Notes: generated by a model from the letters alone, not told the origin. Positions 1-10,361 are shown, numbered from the stretch's first letter. The stretch: DNA of 46,111 nt from Chlorobiaceae bacterium (GCA_013335115.1 JAAXWQ010000012.1:1-46111); one strand, 5' to 3'. Translations and numbers: made by a program.

Positions 1-86
1 AGGAGAAAATGATCGTCGAAAAAGCCCAGTGGATTGATGTTCTTCATGGCAGTAGGAATGATGGAATGGCAACTGCCCTAAAATAC

Positions 87-120
87 GGAATATCCAGCTT
101 TTATCTAAGCGCTATATTCC
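87..120. promoter_or_regulatory. Inverted repeat upstream of sulfate-binding protein gene
   Basis: GGAATAT (87-93) and ATATTCC (114-120) form a 7-bp inverted repeat with a 20-bp spacer in an AT-rich stretch about 70 bp before the sbp start. The size and place fit a dimeric repressor or activator site for the uptake operon, but no matching regulator gene is in the window. The rest of 1-189 shows nothing else I can name. Confidence 0.3.
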
Positions 121-189
121 TTTATCACAATAACTTATGGCTTATCGGGCTTTTTAGAGGTCCCCTTTAATCCGAACTGACAAAATACC

Positions 190-1212
190 ATGAAACACAT
201 TCTTTCTTCTACCTACCGCATCACGGCAGGAATAGCACTGTTTTCGAGCCTCCTGGGCACTGCGGCACAGGCTGCAGCCCCTGCCGGCGCGCCCCTGCTG
301 AACGTCTCCTACGACCCGACCAGGGAACTCTACCAGAGTGAAAACGCAGCTTTCTCCAGCTACTGGAAGCAGAAGACCGGCCAGGCGATCACCATCAACC
401 AGTCGCACGGCGGTTCCGGCAAGCAGGCCCGCGCCGTCATCGACGGCCTTGAGGCCGACGTCGTCACCCTGGCGCTCGCCTACGACATCGATGCGATCGC
501 CGACAGCAAGCTCCTGGCGACCAACTGGCAGCAGCGCCTTGCCCAGAACAGCACGCCCTACACTTCGACCATCGTCTTCGTGGTCCGCAAGGGCAACCCG
601 AAAGGTATCAGGAACTGGGACGATTTGGTCAAGCCCGGAATTTCGGTGATCACCCCGAACCCCAAGACCTCTGGCGGAGCGCGTTGGAACTACCTGGCCG
701 CATGGGGGTACAAACAGAAGCAGACCGGATCGGCTGACAAGGCCAAGGCCTTCGTCAAGGCGATCTACAAGAACGTCCCCGTGCTCGACACCGGCGCCAG
801 GGGCTCGACCCTCACCTTCACCCAGCGAGGCCTTGGCGACGTGCTGATCGCCTGGGAGAACGAGGCGCACCTGATCCTGAAGGAGTTCGGCGCCGACAAG
901 TACGAGATCGTGGCTCCGCCGATCAGCATCCTGGCTGAACCGCCGGTCGCCATCGTCGACAAGAATGTCGAGAAGCATGGGACCAGGAAGCTCGCCGAGG
1001 CCTACCTGAACTTCCTCTACACCCCGCAGGCGCAGGAGATCATTGCCCAGAACTCCTACAGGCCGAGGAGCGCGGCTGCCTTCAAGAAACATGCCGCCAC
1101 CTTCCCGGCCATCAAGCTCTTCACGGTGAAGGATCAGTTCGGGACCTGGCGCCAGGCTCAGAAGACGCACTTCAGCGATGGCGGAACCTTCGACCAGATC
1201 TACACGCCCTGA
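190..1212 (+). CDS. sbp: Sulfate ABC transporter periplasmic sulfate-binding protein
   Basis: This 340-residue protein has a Sec signal peptide (hydrophobic stretch about residues 12-28, cleavage after a run of Ala near TAAQA). It then shows the Sbp/CysP pattern: an [13 protein letters not shown] start to the mature part, a [25 protein letters not shown] region that binds the oxyanion in this family, and [19 protein letters not shown]. It delivers sulfate (or thiosulfate) to the CysTWA permease encoded directly downstream. Length is normal for the family. No strong ribosome binding site is visible before the ATG. A strong hairpin between this gene and cysT should raise binding-protein output over permease. 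Sbp and CysP cannot be told apart by eye, but the family call is firm. Confidence 0.93.
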   Translation: MKHILSSTYRITAGIALFSSLLGTAAQAAAPAGAPLLNVSYDPTRELYQSENAAFSSYWKQKTGQAITINQSHGGSGKQARAVIDGLEADVVTLALAYDIDAIADSKLLATNWQQRLAQNSTPYTSTIVFVVRKGNPKGIRNWDDLVKPGISVITPNPKTSGGARWNYLAAWGYKQKQTGSADKAKAFVKAIYKNVPVLDTGARGSTLTFTQRGLGDVLIAWENEAHLILKEFGADKYEIVAPPISILAEPPVAIVDKNVEKHGTRKLAEAYLNFLYTPQAQEIIAQNSYRPRSAAAFKKHAATFPAIKLFTVKDQFGTWRQAQKTHFSDGGTFDQIYTP

Positions 1213-1233
1213 TTACTGATACATCACCCATAA

Positions 1234-1287
1234 CCGCAGGTGAAAACGGGACATCTTCCCCATCCCGTTTTCACCTGCGGTTTTTTT
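1234..1287 (+). terminator. Rho-independent terminator/attenuator between sbp and cysT
   Basis: A perfect 18-bp stem (arms 1234-1251 and 1263-1280, CCGCAGGTGAAAACGGGA and its complement) with an 11-nt loop is followed directly by seven T (1281-1287). It lies between sbp and the first permease gene of the same operon, so it probably gives partial termination and makes binding protein in excess. Any cysT start inside the hairpin (an ATG-frame extension to 1240 exists) is unlikely. Confidence 0.85.
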
Positions 1288-1302
1288 AAGGACTCAAGAG
1301 CA

Positions 1303-2136
1303 ATGCCGCCGTTCAACCGCAACAAACGACACATCCTTCCCGGATTCGGCCTCTCGATGGGCTACACGGTCTTCTACCTGTCGGCTATCGTCATCGTACC
1401 ACTCGCAACCATTGTCATCGGCGCCTTCAGGATGGACCCGCAGGCATTCTTCGCCACGGTGACCTCCCCGCGGGTGCTCGCCTCCTATCGCCTGAGCATC
1501 TCGACCGCCGTCTTCGCGGCACTCTTCAACGCCCTCTTCGGCTTCCTGGCAGCGTGGACACTCGTCCGCTACCGCTTTCCGGGCAGGCGCGTGCTCGATG
1601 CGCTGGTCGACCTGCCCTTCGCGCTCCCGACCGCCGTTGCCGGCATCTGCTTTGCGACGCTCTATTCGCCGGTCGGCTGGATCGGCCACTACCTCGACAA
1701 GACCGGCATACAGGTCATCAACGCACCGTCCGGCATCGTCATAGCCCTGATCTTCATCGGCTTCCCTTTCGTCGTCCGGACGGTCCAGCCGGTCCTCGCA
1801 GAACTGGAGCCTGAAATCGAAGAATCGGCTCAGAGCCTCGGGGCAACCAGGTGGCAGACCTTCCGCAGGATCCTGCTCCCGCACCTGTTCCCCGCGCTGC
1901 TGACCGGCGTGACGCTCTCGTTCGCACGGGCGATCGGCGAATACGGCTCGGTGATCTTCATCGCCGGCAACCTGCCATTGAAGACCGAGATCGCCCCGCT
2001 GATGATCATGAGCAAGCTCGACCAGTTCGACTACGACGGAGCCTCGGCGGTCGCATTCGTGCTGCTCCTCATCTCCTTTTCGATGCTCCTCGTGCTCAAC
2101 GCGGTACAGCGCTGGCAGCAGAAATCCTACCGGTAA
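1303..2136 (+). CDS. cysT: Sulfate ABC transporter permease CysT (CysU)
   Basis: A 277-residue inner-membrane permease with about six hydrophobic segments and the binding-protein-dependent permease loop (EEAA-like EESAQSLGATRWQTFRRILLPHLFPALLTG, residues about 170-205) that docks on the ATPase. LPFALPTAVAGI and ARAIGEYGSVIFIAGN are typical of sulfate permeases. The ATG at 1303 is chosen because it follows an AAGGA site (1288-1292) and the terminator hairpin; an upstream in-frame extension would run through the hairpin. It pairs with CysW and CysA to import sulfate with ATP. Spacing to cysW is 18 bp, so they are co-transcribed. Confidence 0.93.
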   Translation: MPPFNRNKRHILPGFGLSMGYTVFYLSAIVIVPLATIVIGAFRMDPQAFFATVTSPRVLASYRLSISTAVFAALFNALFGFLAAWTLVRYRFPGRRVLDALVDLPFALPTAVAGICFATLYSPVGWIGHYLDKTGIQVINAPSGIVIALIFIGFPFVVRTVQPVLAELEPEIEESAQSLGATRWQTFRRILLPHLFPALLTGVTLSFARAIGEYGSVIFIAGNLPLKTEIAPLMIMSKLDQFDYDGASAVAFVLLLISFSMLLVLNAVQRWQQKSYR

Positions 2137-2154
2137 CTTCCCGAACCTACGAAC

Positions 2155-3024
2155 ATGCAGACGAATACCGACACACCGAAGCAGAACCGCGCGCCCCTGA
2201 AACGGAACGATCCACCGGCGGTCCAGGCCATCCTGATCCTGCTGACGTTCCTTTTTTTCGCGAGCTTCATCTTCATGCCTTTAGGACTGGTCTTTGCCGA
2301 AGGATTCAGGAAGGGCGCCCAGGTCTACCTGGATGCCATCCGCGAACCATTCGCGCTCGCCGCCGTGAAGCTCACCCTCGTCACCGCCGCCATCGTGGTA
2401 CCGGTGAACGCCATATTCGGCATGACGGCGGCATGGGCCATATCAAAATTCAGCTTCAAGGGGAAGACCATGCTGGTCAGCCTGCTCGACCTGCCGTTCG
2501 CGGTCTCGCCGGTGGTCGCCGGCCTCATCTTCGTGCTCTTGCTGGGCACCAGGACCGGCTTCGGATCCTGGCTCGGGGAGCACGGCATCAAGATCATCTT
2601 CTCGACGCCGGGCATCGTCATCGCCACCCTCTTCGTCACCTTCCCGTTCGTCGCGCGGGAACTGATCCCGCTCATGGAGGCACAGGGCCGGGAGGAGGAG
2701 GAGGCTGCCATCACCCTCGGGGCAAAGGGCTGGCAGGTGTTCGCCAGGATCACCCTGCCCAACATCCGCTGGGGGCTCATGTACGGCATGATCCTCTGCA
2801 TGGCGCGATCGATCGGCGAATTCGGCGCGGTCTCGGTCGTCTCCGGCCACATCCGGGGCATGACCAACACCATCCCGCTGCACGTCGAGATCCTCTACAG
2901 CGAATACAATTACACGGCCTCGTTCGCCGTCTCGTCCATCCTGGTATTCCTGGCCGTCGCCACCATCGCGGTCAAGTCCGTGATGGAGAAGAACGTGCAC
3001 AACCATCAACACACCCAACACTGA
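2155..3024 (+). CDS. cysW: Sulfate ABC transporter permease CysW
   Basis: A 289-residue permease, the second half of the CysT/CysW heterodimer. After a hydrophilic N-terminus of about 22 residues there are six predicted membrane segments. The coupling loop EEEEAAITLGAKGWQVFARI is followed by ARSIGEFGAVSVVSGHIRG, both characteristic of CysW. The C-terminus is His-rich (NVHNHQHTQH), which is not part of the family core. The gene is 18 bp after cysT and 6 bp before cysA. It forms the transmembrane path for sulfate together with CysT. Confidence 0.93.
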   Translation: MQTNTDTPKQNRAPLKRNDPPAVQAILILLTFLFFASFIFMPLGLVFAEGFRKGAQVYLDAIREPFALAAVKLTLVTAAIVVPVNAIFGMTAAWAISKFSFKGKTMLVSLLDLPFAVSPVVAGLIFVLLLGTRTGFGSWLGEHGIKIIFSTPGIVIATLFVTFPFVARELIPLMEAQGREEEEAAITLGAKGWQVFARITLPNIRWGLMYGMILCMARSIGEFGAVSVVSGHIRGMTNTIPLHVEILYSEYNYTASFAVSSILVFLAVATIAVKSVMEKNVHNHQHTQH

Positions 3025-3030
3025 GCCGCC

Positions 3031-4104
<1,074 letters not shown>

Positions 4105-4145
4105 GGTGCCTTTGAGGGGGTGGGCAGCAAGAAGGTATGGGGAGG

Positions 4146-5123
4146 TCAACCGGGTTGGATGATGCGAACCACGCCGGAAGCGTTGAGGAACGCTGCTGCT
4201 TCCTGCCCATAGGCGTATAACCTGGGCATCGGCGGGATTTCGCCGAACAGTTCCAGCACCTCACGGCCATCCCCGACGCTTTCGACCACGATTCCATCGA
4301 AAAGAGACAATTCCACTCCAGGCTTTAACTTCCCGCCCTGCCGGAGGGCGCCGACCGGCACGATCCGCCCCGGGACGAGGCAGCTCCAGGGGCGTTTCCC
4401 GGCATAAAGGATCGACGGGCGCTTCCGGTACATCCCTGCCGTCCGGCCGACGATTGCCAGGAGCGGGGAGGGCGGCGTGTCGGTTCCAAGGTCGTCCACC
4501 GTGGTCATGACGACGGCCTCGTCATGGAAACCCGCACGGCTCACCAGCGCGGCCGGTACCGAGGGCTCGACCCCGCGTTCGAGCAGGGCGATGCGAAGGG
4601 ATGGGAGCCTGGTTGCGCACATGTAGTAAACGTAAGTCTGATCGGAAACCCCGAAGGGCAGGTGGTGGCCGTTGAGGAGTTGCACCGCGTTGGACTCCCC
4701 CCGGTGGGTGAGCGGGATGCCGCAGGATGCGGCGGCAGTCTGCATGGCCGAGAGGCCGGGAACGATGTCGACCTCGATGCCCCGCTCGAGCAGGTAGACC
4801 ATCTCTTCGCCGCCACGCCCGAAAATGAATGGGTCGCCCCCTTTCAGCCGCGCCACGACATGTGGGCTCCGGGCCGCTTCAAACAGCTGCTCGTTGATCA
4901 GGCCCTGGTCTGCATGGTGGCGCCCTTTGCGCTTGCCAACGTAGACCGGTTCAGCATCGTAGCGGTCCAGGATGGATGGATCGATCAGGTCGTCGTAAAG
5001 GATGATCGAGGACGCCTTCAGCACGGCGTCTGCCCTGAGGGTGAGGCAGTCGGCACAGCCAGCGCCGGCGCCGACCAGGTAGACCCTGCCCCGCAACTCG
5101 GGATGAAGGTCAGGCGCGGGCAT
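4146..5123 (-). CDS. cobA: Uroporphyrinogen-III C-methyltransferase (SUMT)
   Basis: A 325-residue S-adenosylmethionine-dependent methyltransferase that converts uroporphyrinogen III to precorrin-2, the first step to siroheme (and cobalamin). Family motifs are VYLVGAGAGCADCLTLRA near the N-terminus (usually VGAGPGD, here slightly altered), LYDDLI, the conserved ARLKGGDPFIFGRGGEE block, and VPGLSA. The C-terminus is about 60 residues longer than minimal SUMT and is not recognised. The gene overlaps the precorrin-2 dehydrogenase gene by 14 bp at the end of the sulfite reductase operon, so its job here is probably siroheme for the sulfite reductase. It could also feed cobalamin synthesis. Confidence 0.9.
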   Translation of the reverse strand: MPAPDLHPELRGRVYLVGAGAGCADCLTLRADAVLKASSIILYDDLIDPSILDRYDAEPVYVGKRKGRHHADQGLINEQLFEAARSPHVVARLKGGDPFIFGRGGEEMVYLLERGIEVDIVPGLSAMQTAAASCGIPLTHRGESNAVQLLNGHHLPFGVSDQTYVYYMCATRLPSLRIALLERGVEPSVPAALVSRAGFHDEAVVMTTVDDLGTDTPPSPLLAIVGRTAGMYRKRPSILYAGKRPWSCLVPGRIVPVGALRQGGKLKPGVELSLFDGIVVESVGDGREVLELFGEIPPMPRLYAYGQEAAAFLNASGVVRIIQPG

Positions 5124-5562
5124 CGGGGCCTTCGAAAAGCTGCCGGATCCTGTCCCTCCATTCGATCGCCCTCCTGACGTCGGCGCCGCCGGATGAAACG
5201 GCGACCGTCATGCCGCCTTGCCGGTGGATTGCCGGGGAGAGGAAATCGCAGAGTCCGGGGTCATCCGGTGTGTTGACCAGGATGCCCCTGGCGTTCGCTG
5301 CGCTTTTGAGCCGGGCGTTGTCATCGCGTTCCTCGCCGCAAGCATAGACGAGGCCCACGCCTTCCAGGTCGCCATCCTGCCAGCGGCGAAGGCGGCAGTC
5401 CGCACCGCTGGCGACGATCCGCTCGTCGAGCGGTTCGCCGACCACCGTGAACCCGGCACCGAAGCGCTGCAGGAGTTCGACTTTCTCAACGGCGGCCTTC
5501 CCTCCACCGACGACAAGTACCCGCCGGTTTTCAAGGTTGATGCAGACCGGAAGGCAGTTCAT
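5110..5562 (-). CDS. Precorrin-2 dehydrogenase (SirC/Met8/CysG-N type)
   Basis: A short 150-residue protein with the N-terminal NAD-binding motif [17 protein letters not shown] and the family block [32 protein letters not shown]. It should oxidise precorrin-2 to sirohydrochlorin. CysG-N and Met8 domains are usually about 200 residues or more and include a dimerisation/chelatase tail; that tail is missing here. Iron insertion may therefore be done by another protein. It overlaps cysN by 4 bp and cobA by 14 bp, which implies translational coupling. Function is well supported by sequence and context. Confidence 0.85.
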   Translation of the reverse strand: MNCLPVCINLENRRVLVVGGGKAAVEKVELLQRFGAGFTVVGEPLDERIVASGADCRLRRWQDGDLEGVGLVYACGEERDDNARLKSAANARGILVNTPDDPGLCDFLSPAIHRQGGMTVAVSSGGADVRRAIEWRDRIRQLFEGPDARA

Positions 5563-7385
5563 ATCTGGTAATCCTCGATGACCTCTTTCAAGAGCAGCAG
5601 GTCGGCGATGAGGGCGATCTCGTTGGCGATGTCCTCGACCGAAGGGATGAAGAGGTCCGGAGCCGTCCGGTGGAAACGGTTTTCGCCGACACTGACGACC
5701 AGGATCTCGTTCGGTGCGTTCAGGAGCTTGAGCGACTCGATGTCGTCGTCATCAGGGTCATCGACGATCGTGATGAAGATGAGGCCGGCATCGGTCATGA
5801 TACGCGCCAGTTCGCCGATCCGCCGGAGCTTCTCTTCGGCGCTTCCCTCATCTGTTCGAAGGTCGGCCTCAAGGCCGTGCTCGATGGCCGCCATGCCGAG
5901 GTAATAGGTGCTGCAGCGGTTCCTGAAAAGCATCCCCTCGAGCTCCCTGGCAAGGGCGCGTTTGCCGGTATGCGGCGGTCCGGTGATGACGATGAACTTC
6001 GCGCGGTGGCGGTTGGCCCGCTCGCGGTCGGTGACGAGCACGTTGCCGGTCTCCCAGTGGCTTTCCCGCTCCCGGATATGGCGTTCGAGGATGGTCTCCC
6101 CGCCGGAGAGGTTCTCGAGGACGATGCCGCCGCCGGCGATCTCGTAGTTGTCCACGATGACGAAGCGTCCGGTCGTTTCGCTCGTCGATGCGAGGTCGAA
6201 GGCGATCGGGCGCGTGGTCTCCAGGATGCATTCGCCGACGTCCCGGTTGTCGAGTTGCTGCTTGGTGCGGCTCAGTCGCAGGTCGGAGGCATCGAGGGTG
6301 CTGACGATCCCGGCGAGCCGCACCGTGGCGCGCGCCGTGCCGAGCTTCAGTTTGTACTCCTTCTCGGGGGACATGGGCACGCGGCCGACCCAGAAGATGT
6401 TCGCCCTGAAACGGGTGCCTACCTCCGGCTGCGGGTCGTCCGGTCGCACCATGAGCTCGCCCGGCCGGATGTAGATCTGGGTGGCAAGGGTGAACCCGGT
6501 CGCTTCGCCAGCTTCGGCCGAATGCTTTGCTGTGGTGTTGAACGATTCGATGGAAGCGATCGACGAGCGTTTGCCGGAGGGCAGGAAGAGTACCTCCTCC
6601 CCGACGTTCACGGAGCCGGCTTCGATCGTGCCGGCCACGATGCGCCGGTCGTCGCCGGACCCGGTGAACTTGTAGATATCCTGCACCGGGAGGCGGAACG
6701 GCTTTTCCCTGAGCTCTCCCCCGGTGCGGAACCGGTCGAGCTGGCCGAGCACGGTCGGACCTTCGTACCAGGGCATGGCGGCTGAAGGCGAGGCGATATT
6801 GTCGCCCTCGCGCGCGCTGACGGGGATGAAGCTGACCGGTTCGACGTCGATCTGGCTGAGGTACGCGGTGTATTCGGCCTTCAGCGCTTCGAAGTCGGCC
6901 TGTCGGTAGCCGGCGAGGTCCATCTTGTTGACCAGCACGGTCACCTGCCGGACGCCGAGCATGGCGACCATGTGGCCGTGGCGCTTTGAATTCTCGCGGA
7001 TGCCTTCGTGGGCATCGATCACGAGCAGCGCGGCCTCAGCCCGGGAGGCGCCGGTGATCATGTTCTTGAGGAACTCGATATGGCCCGGGGCGTCGATGAT
7101 GATGTAGTCCCTTTGGGCGGTCTTGAAGAAGCAGCGCGCCGTGTCGATGGTGATGCCCTGCGCCTGCTCGTCCTTGAGGGCATCGAGCAGGAAAGCGTAC
7201 TCGAATGGCTTCGAGTTCCTGCGGCAGGACTCCCGGACATCGTCCAGCTTGCCTTCCGGAAGCGAACCCGTGTCGGCCAGGAGCCGCCCGATGACCGTAC
7301 TCTTCCCGTGGTCAACGTGGCCGACGATGACGATGTTCATCTGCGAGCGTTCCTGTTTAATGCCGTTGGTGTCGATATTCTGCAT
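5559..7385 (-). CDS. cysN: Sulfate adenylyltransferase GTPase subunit with degenerate APS-kinase-like tail
   Basis: A 608-residue protein. The N-terminal part is an EF-Tu-like GTPase: GHVDHGKST (residues 22-30), the switch region ending GITID, DAPGH and NKMD. Elongation-factor-like beta-barrel domains follow to about residue 460. It couples GTP hydrolysis to APS formation by CysD. Residues 464-608 resemble CysC (APS kinase) but are short. The P-loop reads [10 protein letters not shown] instead of the usual GLSGSGKST, and the DGDN motif position reads LGMA in [17 protein letters not shown]. Kinase activity is probably lost, which fits a pathway that reduces APS directly. The start at 7385 is taken; an internal ATG at 7340 (MNIVIVG), with AGGA before it, is an alternative. 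Confidence 0.92.
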   Translation of the reverse strand: MQNIDTNGIKQERSQMNIVIVGHVDHGKSTVIGRLLADTGSLPEGKLDDVRESCRRNSKPFEYAFLLDALKDEQAQGITIDTARCFFKTAQRDYIIIDAPGHIEFLKNMITGASRAEAALLVIDAHEGIRENSKRHGHMVAMLGVRQVTVLVNKMDLAGYRQADFEALKAEYTAYLSQIDVEPVSFIPVSAREGDNIASPSAAMPWYEGPTVLGQLDRFRTGGELREKPFRLPVQDIYKFTGSGDDRRIVAGTIEAGSVNVGEEVLFLPSGKRSSIASIESFNTTAKHSAEAGEATGFTLATQIYIRPGELMVRPDDPQPEVGTRFRANIFWVGRVPMSPEKEYKLKLGTARATVRLAGIVSTLDASDLRLSRTKQQLDNRDVGECILETTRPIAFDLASTSETTGRFVIVDNYEIAGGGIVLENLSGGETILERHIRERESHWETGNVLVTDRERANRHRAKFIVITGPPHTGKRALARELEGMLFRNRCSTYYLGMAAIEHGLEADLRTDEGSAEEKLRRIGELARIMTDAGLIFITIVDDPDDDDIESLKLLNAPNEILVVSVGENRFHRTAPDLFIPSVEDIANEIALIADLLLLKEVIEDYQI

Positions 7386-7400
7386 GTCGAAAGCGAAAGA

Positions 7401-8279
7401 TTACATATAGCCGTCGCGACGGAGGGTCTCCAACCCACCGTCCTCCTTGTCCTGGGCCCGTCCGGAGCGTTCGGCAACGCTGGAAAGGCTGCCGCTGCCG
7501 AGCTCGCCGATGATATCCGAACCCGTCCTGGATGCGGAGGCTATCGGGTTGGTGCACGGCCAGCAGCCGAGCGACCGGTAGCGGGTGCCGTCTCCCTGGT
7601 CGAAGTAGAGCGACACCATCGGAATCTGCTCACGCTCGATATACTCCCAGATGTTAAGTTCCGTCCAGTCCAGCAGCGGGTGGATCCTGACATGGGTACC
7701 CGGGGCGAAATCGGTCTTGAACTGGTTCCAGAACTCGGGCGGCTGGTCGCCGACATCCCATGAGTTGCCGCTGTCGCGCGGCGAGAAGTAACGCTCCTTC
7801 GAGCGGCTCCCCTCCTCGTCCGCACGCACGCCGACGATCACGCCGGTGTAGGGCTCGTTCTTTTCGTCAGGCACGTAGCGCTTCAGGTCATGGTTCATCC
7901 GGTATCGCGGCCACTCGCCGGAGAGAGTGCGCTTCAGCGCCTCGCTCTTGAGGTGGCGGCAGCAGGTAATCCGGTCGGTGTTGCCGTCCGGGAAGGTCTG
8001 CTTCGCCTCGATGGCCTCGCGGTTCTCCCCGTAGATCATGTTCAGGTTCCACTCGAGCGCCATACGGTCCCGGTACTCGATCATTTCGGGGATCTTGAAG
8101 TGGGTGTCGATGTGCACGAGCGGAATGGGGACGTGGCCGAAGAATGCCTTGCGGGCGAGCCAGAGCAGCACGGTGCTGTCCTTGCCGATGGACCAGAGCA
8201 TGCAGAGGCTCTTGAATTCACGGTATGCTTCCCTCAGGATATAGACGCTCTGCGCTTCGAGTTTGTCAAGATGATTCAT
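7401..8279 (-). CDS. cysD: Sulfate adenylyltransferase subunit 2 (CysD)
   Basis: A 292-residue PP-loop ATP pyrophosphatase-type enzyme that makes APS from ATP and sulfate together with CysN. Visible are [30 protein letters not shown] (the PP-loop; SGGKDS in most relatives, SIGKDS in CysD), [11 protein letters not shown], and the C-terminal [14 protein letters not shown] and RRDGYM motifs. The ATG at 8279 begins [11 protein letters not shown], matching the family's start; the open frame extends 101 codons further upstream, overlapping cysH, and that part is not real. It lies 16 bp after cysH and 15 bp before cysN in the leftward operon. Confidence 0.95.
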   Translation of the reverse strand: MNHLDKLEAQSVYILREAYREFKSLCMLWSIGKDSTVLLWLARKAFFGHVPIPLVHIDTHFKIPEMIEYRDRMALEWNLNMIYGENREAIEAKQTFPDGNTDRITCCRHLKSEALKRTLSGEWPRYRMNHDLKRYVPDEKNEPYTGVIVGVRADEEGSRSKERYFSPRDSGNSWDVGDQPPEFWNQFKTDFAPGTHVRIHPLLDWTELNIWEYIEREQIPMVSLYFDQGDGTRYRSLGCWPCTNPIASASRTGSDIIGELGSGSLSSVAERSGRAQDKEDGGLETLRRDGYM

Positions 8280-8295
8280 CTTACGGGGTTCCGGG

Positions 8296-9012
8296 TTAGT
8301 GATCCTTGTGCCGATGCAGGCCGCATTCGCGGTGTTCTGCCTGTTCCCACCACCAGCGCCCGGCGCGGACATCCTCGCCCGGTTCGACCGCCCTGGTGCA
8401 GGGGGCACACCCGATGCTCGGGAAGCCCCGGTCGTGGAGGCGATTGCAGGGGACGCCGTGCGTCCTGATGTACTCCCAGACCCACGCCTCGGTGGCATCG
8501 ACCAGCGGATTGAGCTTGAACAGGCCGAAAGCCTCGTCCCACTCGACGATATCGACCCCCAGCCGGGTGACCGACTGTTCACGACGGAGGCCGCAGATCC
8601 AGGCGTCGAGGGTCGAAAGCTTCCGCCGCAGCGGTTCGATCTTCCTGACGCGGCAGCACTCCCTGCGCTTCTCGACGCTCAGGTAGAATAAGTTCGGGCC
8701 GTACTCCGTCACCAGGCTTTCCACCATGGAGGCTTCCGGGAAGAGCACGTCGATCCGCAGGCCGTAATGGTGCCGGGTGGCATCGAGCACGTCGTAGGTC
8801 TCCTGGTGCAGCCGGCCGGTATCAAGGGTGAATATCGGCACATCGAGCCCATCCCGGTGCAGCAGGTCGGTGATGACCTGGTCCTCGGCCCCGAGGCTGG
8901 TCGAAAAGGCGATCCTTCCGGTGCCGAAGGTCTCGGCTGCCAGGCGGAGGAGCTCATGCGGCTCCTTTCCCGCCCACTCCCGGCTCAGCTGCAATGCGCG
9001 TTCCTTTCCCAT
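8296..9012 (-). CDS. cysH: Assimilatory APS reductase (iron-sulfur CysH type)
   Basis: A 238-residue thiol-dependent reductase giving sulfite and [18 protein letters not shown] is the substrate-binding PP-like loop and [14 protein letters not shown] follows. Four cysteines that ligate a 4Fe-4S cluster are present as Cys119-Cys120 ([13 protein letters not shown]) and Cys202-x2-Cys205 (GCAPC). The catalytic ECGLH motif (Cys230) is near the C-terminus. The CC...CxxC set marks an APS reductase rather than a PAPS reductase, which agrees with the broken APS kinase domain in CysN. It sits 11 bp after tusA. Confidence 0.95.
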   Translation of the reverse strand: MGKERALQLSREWAGKEPHELLRLAAETFGTGRIAFSTSLGAEDQVITDLLHRDGLDVPIFTLDTGRLHQETYDVLDATRHHYGLRIDVLFPEASMVESLVTEYGPNLFYLSVEKRRECCRVRKIEPLRRKLSTLDAWICGLRREQSVTRLGVDIVEWDEAFGLFKLNPLVDATEAWVWEYIRTHGVPCNRLHDRGFPSIGCAPCTRAVEPGEDVRAGRWWWEQAEHRECGLHRHKDH

Positions 9013-9023
9013 CCTCTCCTGTG

Positions 9024-9284
9024 TTATGGCCTGCAGGCCGTTTTGCCCTTGCCGGCTACGATGGCGACGGCGTTGTCGAGCGGTTCGCTTTTGACGATGT
9101 GGTACCCGGCGTCCTTGATCGAACGGACGGCACGTATCAGTGACTCTCCCGCGTCAAGCAGCAACCGGATGTGTTCGTCTTCGCCAAGCACTTCGATTGC
9201 CCGCTTCGCCATGATTGCGTTCACCGGACACGAGACCCCGCGAAGGTCGACGCTTTCAATCTTTCCCTGATACTGCTTTCCCAA
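9024..9284 (-). CDS. TusA-family sulfur carrier protein
   Basis: An 86-residue TusA/SirA-fold protein. The N-terminal DLRGVSCPVN holds the single conserved cysteine (Cys19), but the motif is CPVN where TusA has CPxP. The start is TTG at 9284, fixed by a perfect AAGGAGG site (complement of 9291-9297) eight bases upstream; it overlaps the end of the sulfite reductase gene by 29 bp. Between sulfite reductase and APS reductase it may carry sulfur or help sulfite reduction. The family role is known for tRNA thiolation and dissimilatory sulfur flow; its role here is inferred. Confidence 0.85.
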   Translation of the reverse strand: MGKQYQGKIESVDLRGVSCPVNAIMAKRAIEVLGEDEHIRLLLDAGESLIRAVRSIKDAGYHIVKSEPLDNAVAIVAGKGKTACRP

Positions 9285-10161
9285 TGATCTCCTCCTTGCA
9301 TTTTTCGAGGCCGACGCGGTCGATCGTATGGCCGAACCGCTCTTTCTTCAAACCGTTATCGCGGTACCACGAAATCGATGCATCCACCAGCGCGTACACC
9401 TCTTCATCGGACTCCACGATGCGCTTCAGCACCGAGGCGAAGCGAGGCTTGCGCCCCATCGTGCCCCCGATGAGGACCGTGTGGCCCTTTCTGCCGACGG
9501 CCCATGCCCCCGTCGGGCAGAGCGAGGTGCAGATGGTGCAGTTGATGCAGGCAGCCTCGTCGATCGCATAGTGGTAATCGCTTCCCTGGCCGTCGTCGCC
9601 GTCGCGGCGGCCGATGGCTTCAAGCGGGCAGATGCTGACGCACAGGCCGCAGTCGGTGCACTCGTCGGCAACCCATCTGGGTTCGATGGCTCCCCTGACG
9701 CCGATATCGTTCTCGTTGGCCTTGGTGCAGTTGCTCGAGCATCCGGTGACGGCGAGCTTGAACTTGGCCGGCATGTCCTGCTTGAAATAACGCGCATCGA
9801 ATTCGCGGCTCATCGCCTTGGTGTCGATCACCCCCAGACGGCAGGTCTCGGCACCCGGGCAGGCCACGACGCTCCTGACGCGAGGCCCGCAGGCCCCCAT
9901 TTCCACACCGGCTTCGGCAAGTTCGACGCGAGCGGCTTCCAGGTTGTCCTTGTTGACGTAGTGGATCTCGATCCCCTGGCGGGTCGAAAGGTGGACGTGG
10001 CCACGTCCGTATTTTTCCGCGACTTCGACGATCCTCGCAAGCTGCAGGACGTTCATGTCTCCGCCTACGGCCTTCAGGCGCATGACGTAATAATCGGGTT
10101 GCACCTGGCGCATCATGCCGGTCTTCTTCAGCGCAGCCTGGTCCAGCGTCTTTCCTGACAT
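9256..10161 (-). CDS. Siroheme sulfite reductase with built-in ferredoxin domain
   Basis: A 301-residue nitrite/sulfite reductase-family protein. The siroheme/4Fe-4S ligand pattern Cys101-x5-Cys107 (CPGAETC) and Cys141-x3-Cys145 (CSSNC) is complete. Two 4Fe-4S ferredoxin motifs are inserted after it: Cys168, 171, 174, 178 and Cys205, 208, 211, 215. This resembles the small AsrC-like enzymes rather than the large NADPH-linked CysI. Electrons probably come from reduced ferredoxin, since no flavoprotein subunit is nearby. ATG 10161 (MSGKTLDQ) is preferred: it has GGGAAG upstream, and the open frame beyond it lacks family similarity. It is the first gene of the leftward operon, and its product makes sulfide for cysteine synthesis. 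Confidence 0.88.
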   Translation of the reverse strand: MSGKTLDQAALKKTGMMRQVQPDYYVMRLKAVGGDMNVLQLARIVEVAEKYGRGHVHLSTRQGIEIHYVNKDNLEAARVELAEAGVEMGACGPRVRSVVACPGAETCRLGVIDTKAMSREFDARYFKQDMPAKFKLAVTGCSSNCTKANENDIGVRGAIEPRWVADECTDCGLCVSICPLEAIGRRDGDDGQGSDYHYAIDEAACINCTICTSLCPTGAWAVGRKGHTVLIGGTMGRKPRFASVLKRIVESDEEVYALVDASISWYRDNGLKKERFGHTIDRVGLEKCKEEIIGKAVSGKD

Positions 10162-10226
10162 CGTCTTCCCGTGTTTACCTTTAATAATATTACCGTGAGC
10201 GCAGCGCCATCCGGCAGGATAGCTCC

Positions 10227-10279
10227 CCGACATGCCTGTCGGCGACGGCAAGATTCGAAAGCCACCCACCCACGTCGCC
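10227..10279 (-). promoter_or_regulatory. Structured leader upstream of sulfite reductase gene
   Basis: In the leader of the leftward sulfur operon two stems compete. CCGAC (10227-10231) can pair with GTCGG (10238-10242). GGCGAC (10241-10246) can pair with GTCGCC (10274-10279). They share bases 10241-10242, so both cannot form fully. The remaining part of 10162-10612 (451 bp, divergent control region of asr and the cystathionine gene) holds an AT-rich box TAATATTATTA close to asr and the two palindromes listed separately. No known riboswitch class was recognised. Confidence 0.3.
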
Positions 10280-10361
10280 GAACGCCTGGGTCCTGACGAC
10301 CGGAGCAGACAGCGACAAAAAAGGCCACAAAACACGTAAATCCAACTAAATCCCCTCAAAA

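Noticed and set aside
154-1170. Long open frame on the minus strand opposite sbp
   Set aside because: It lies entirely opposite the sulfate-binding protein gene, has no recognisable domain, and is an effect of GC-rich codon use. The same holds for the long frames opposite cysA, sucA and the exporter genes.
1240-1302. Earlier start for cysT
   Set aside because: It would place the first 21 codons inside the terminator hairpin and its T-run; the ATG at 1303 has its own ribosome binding site.
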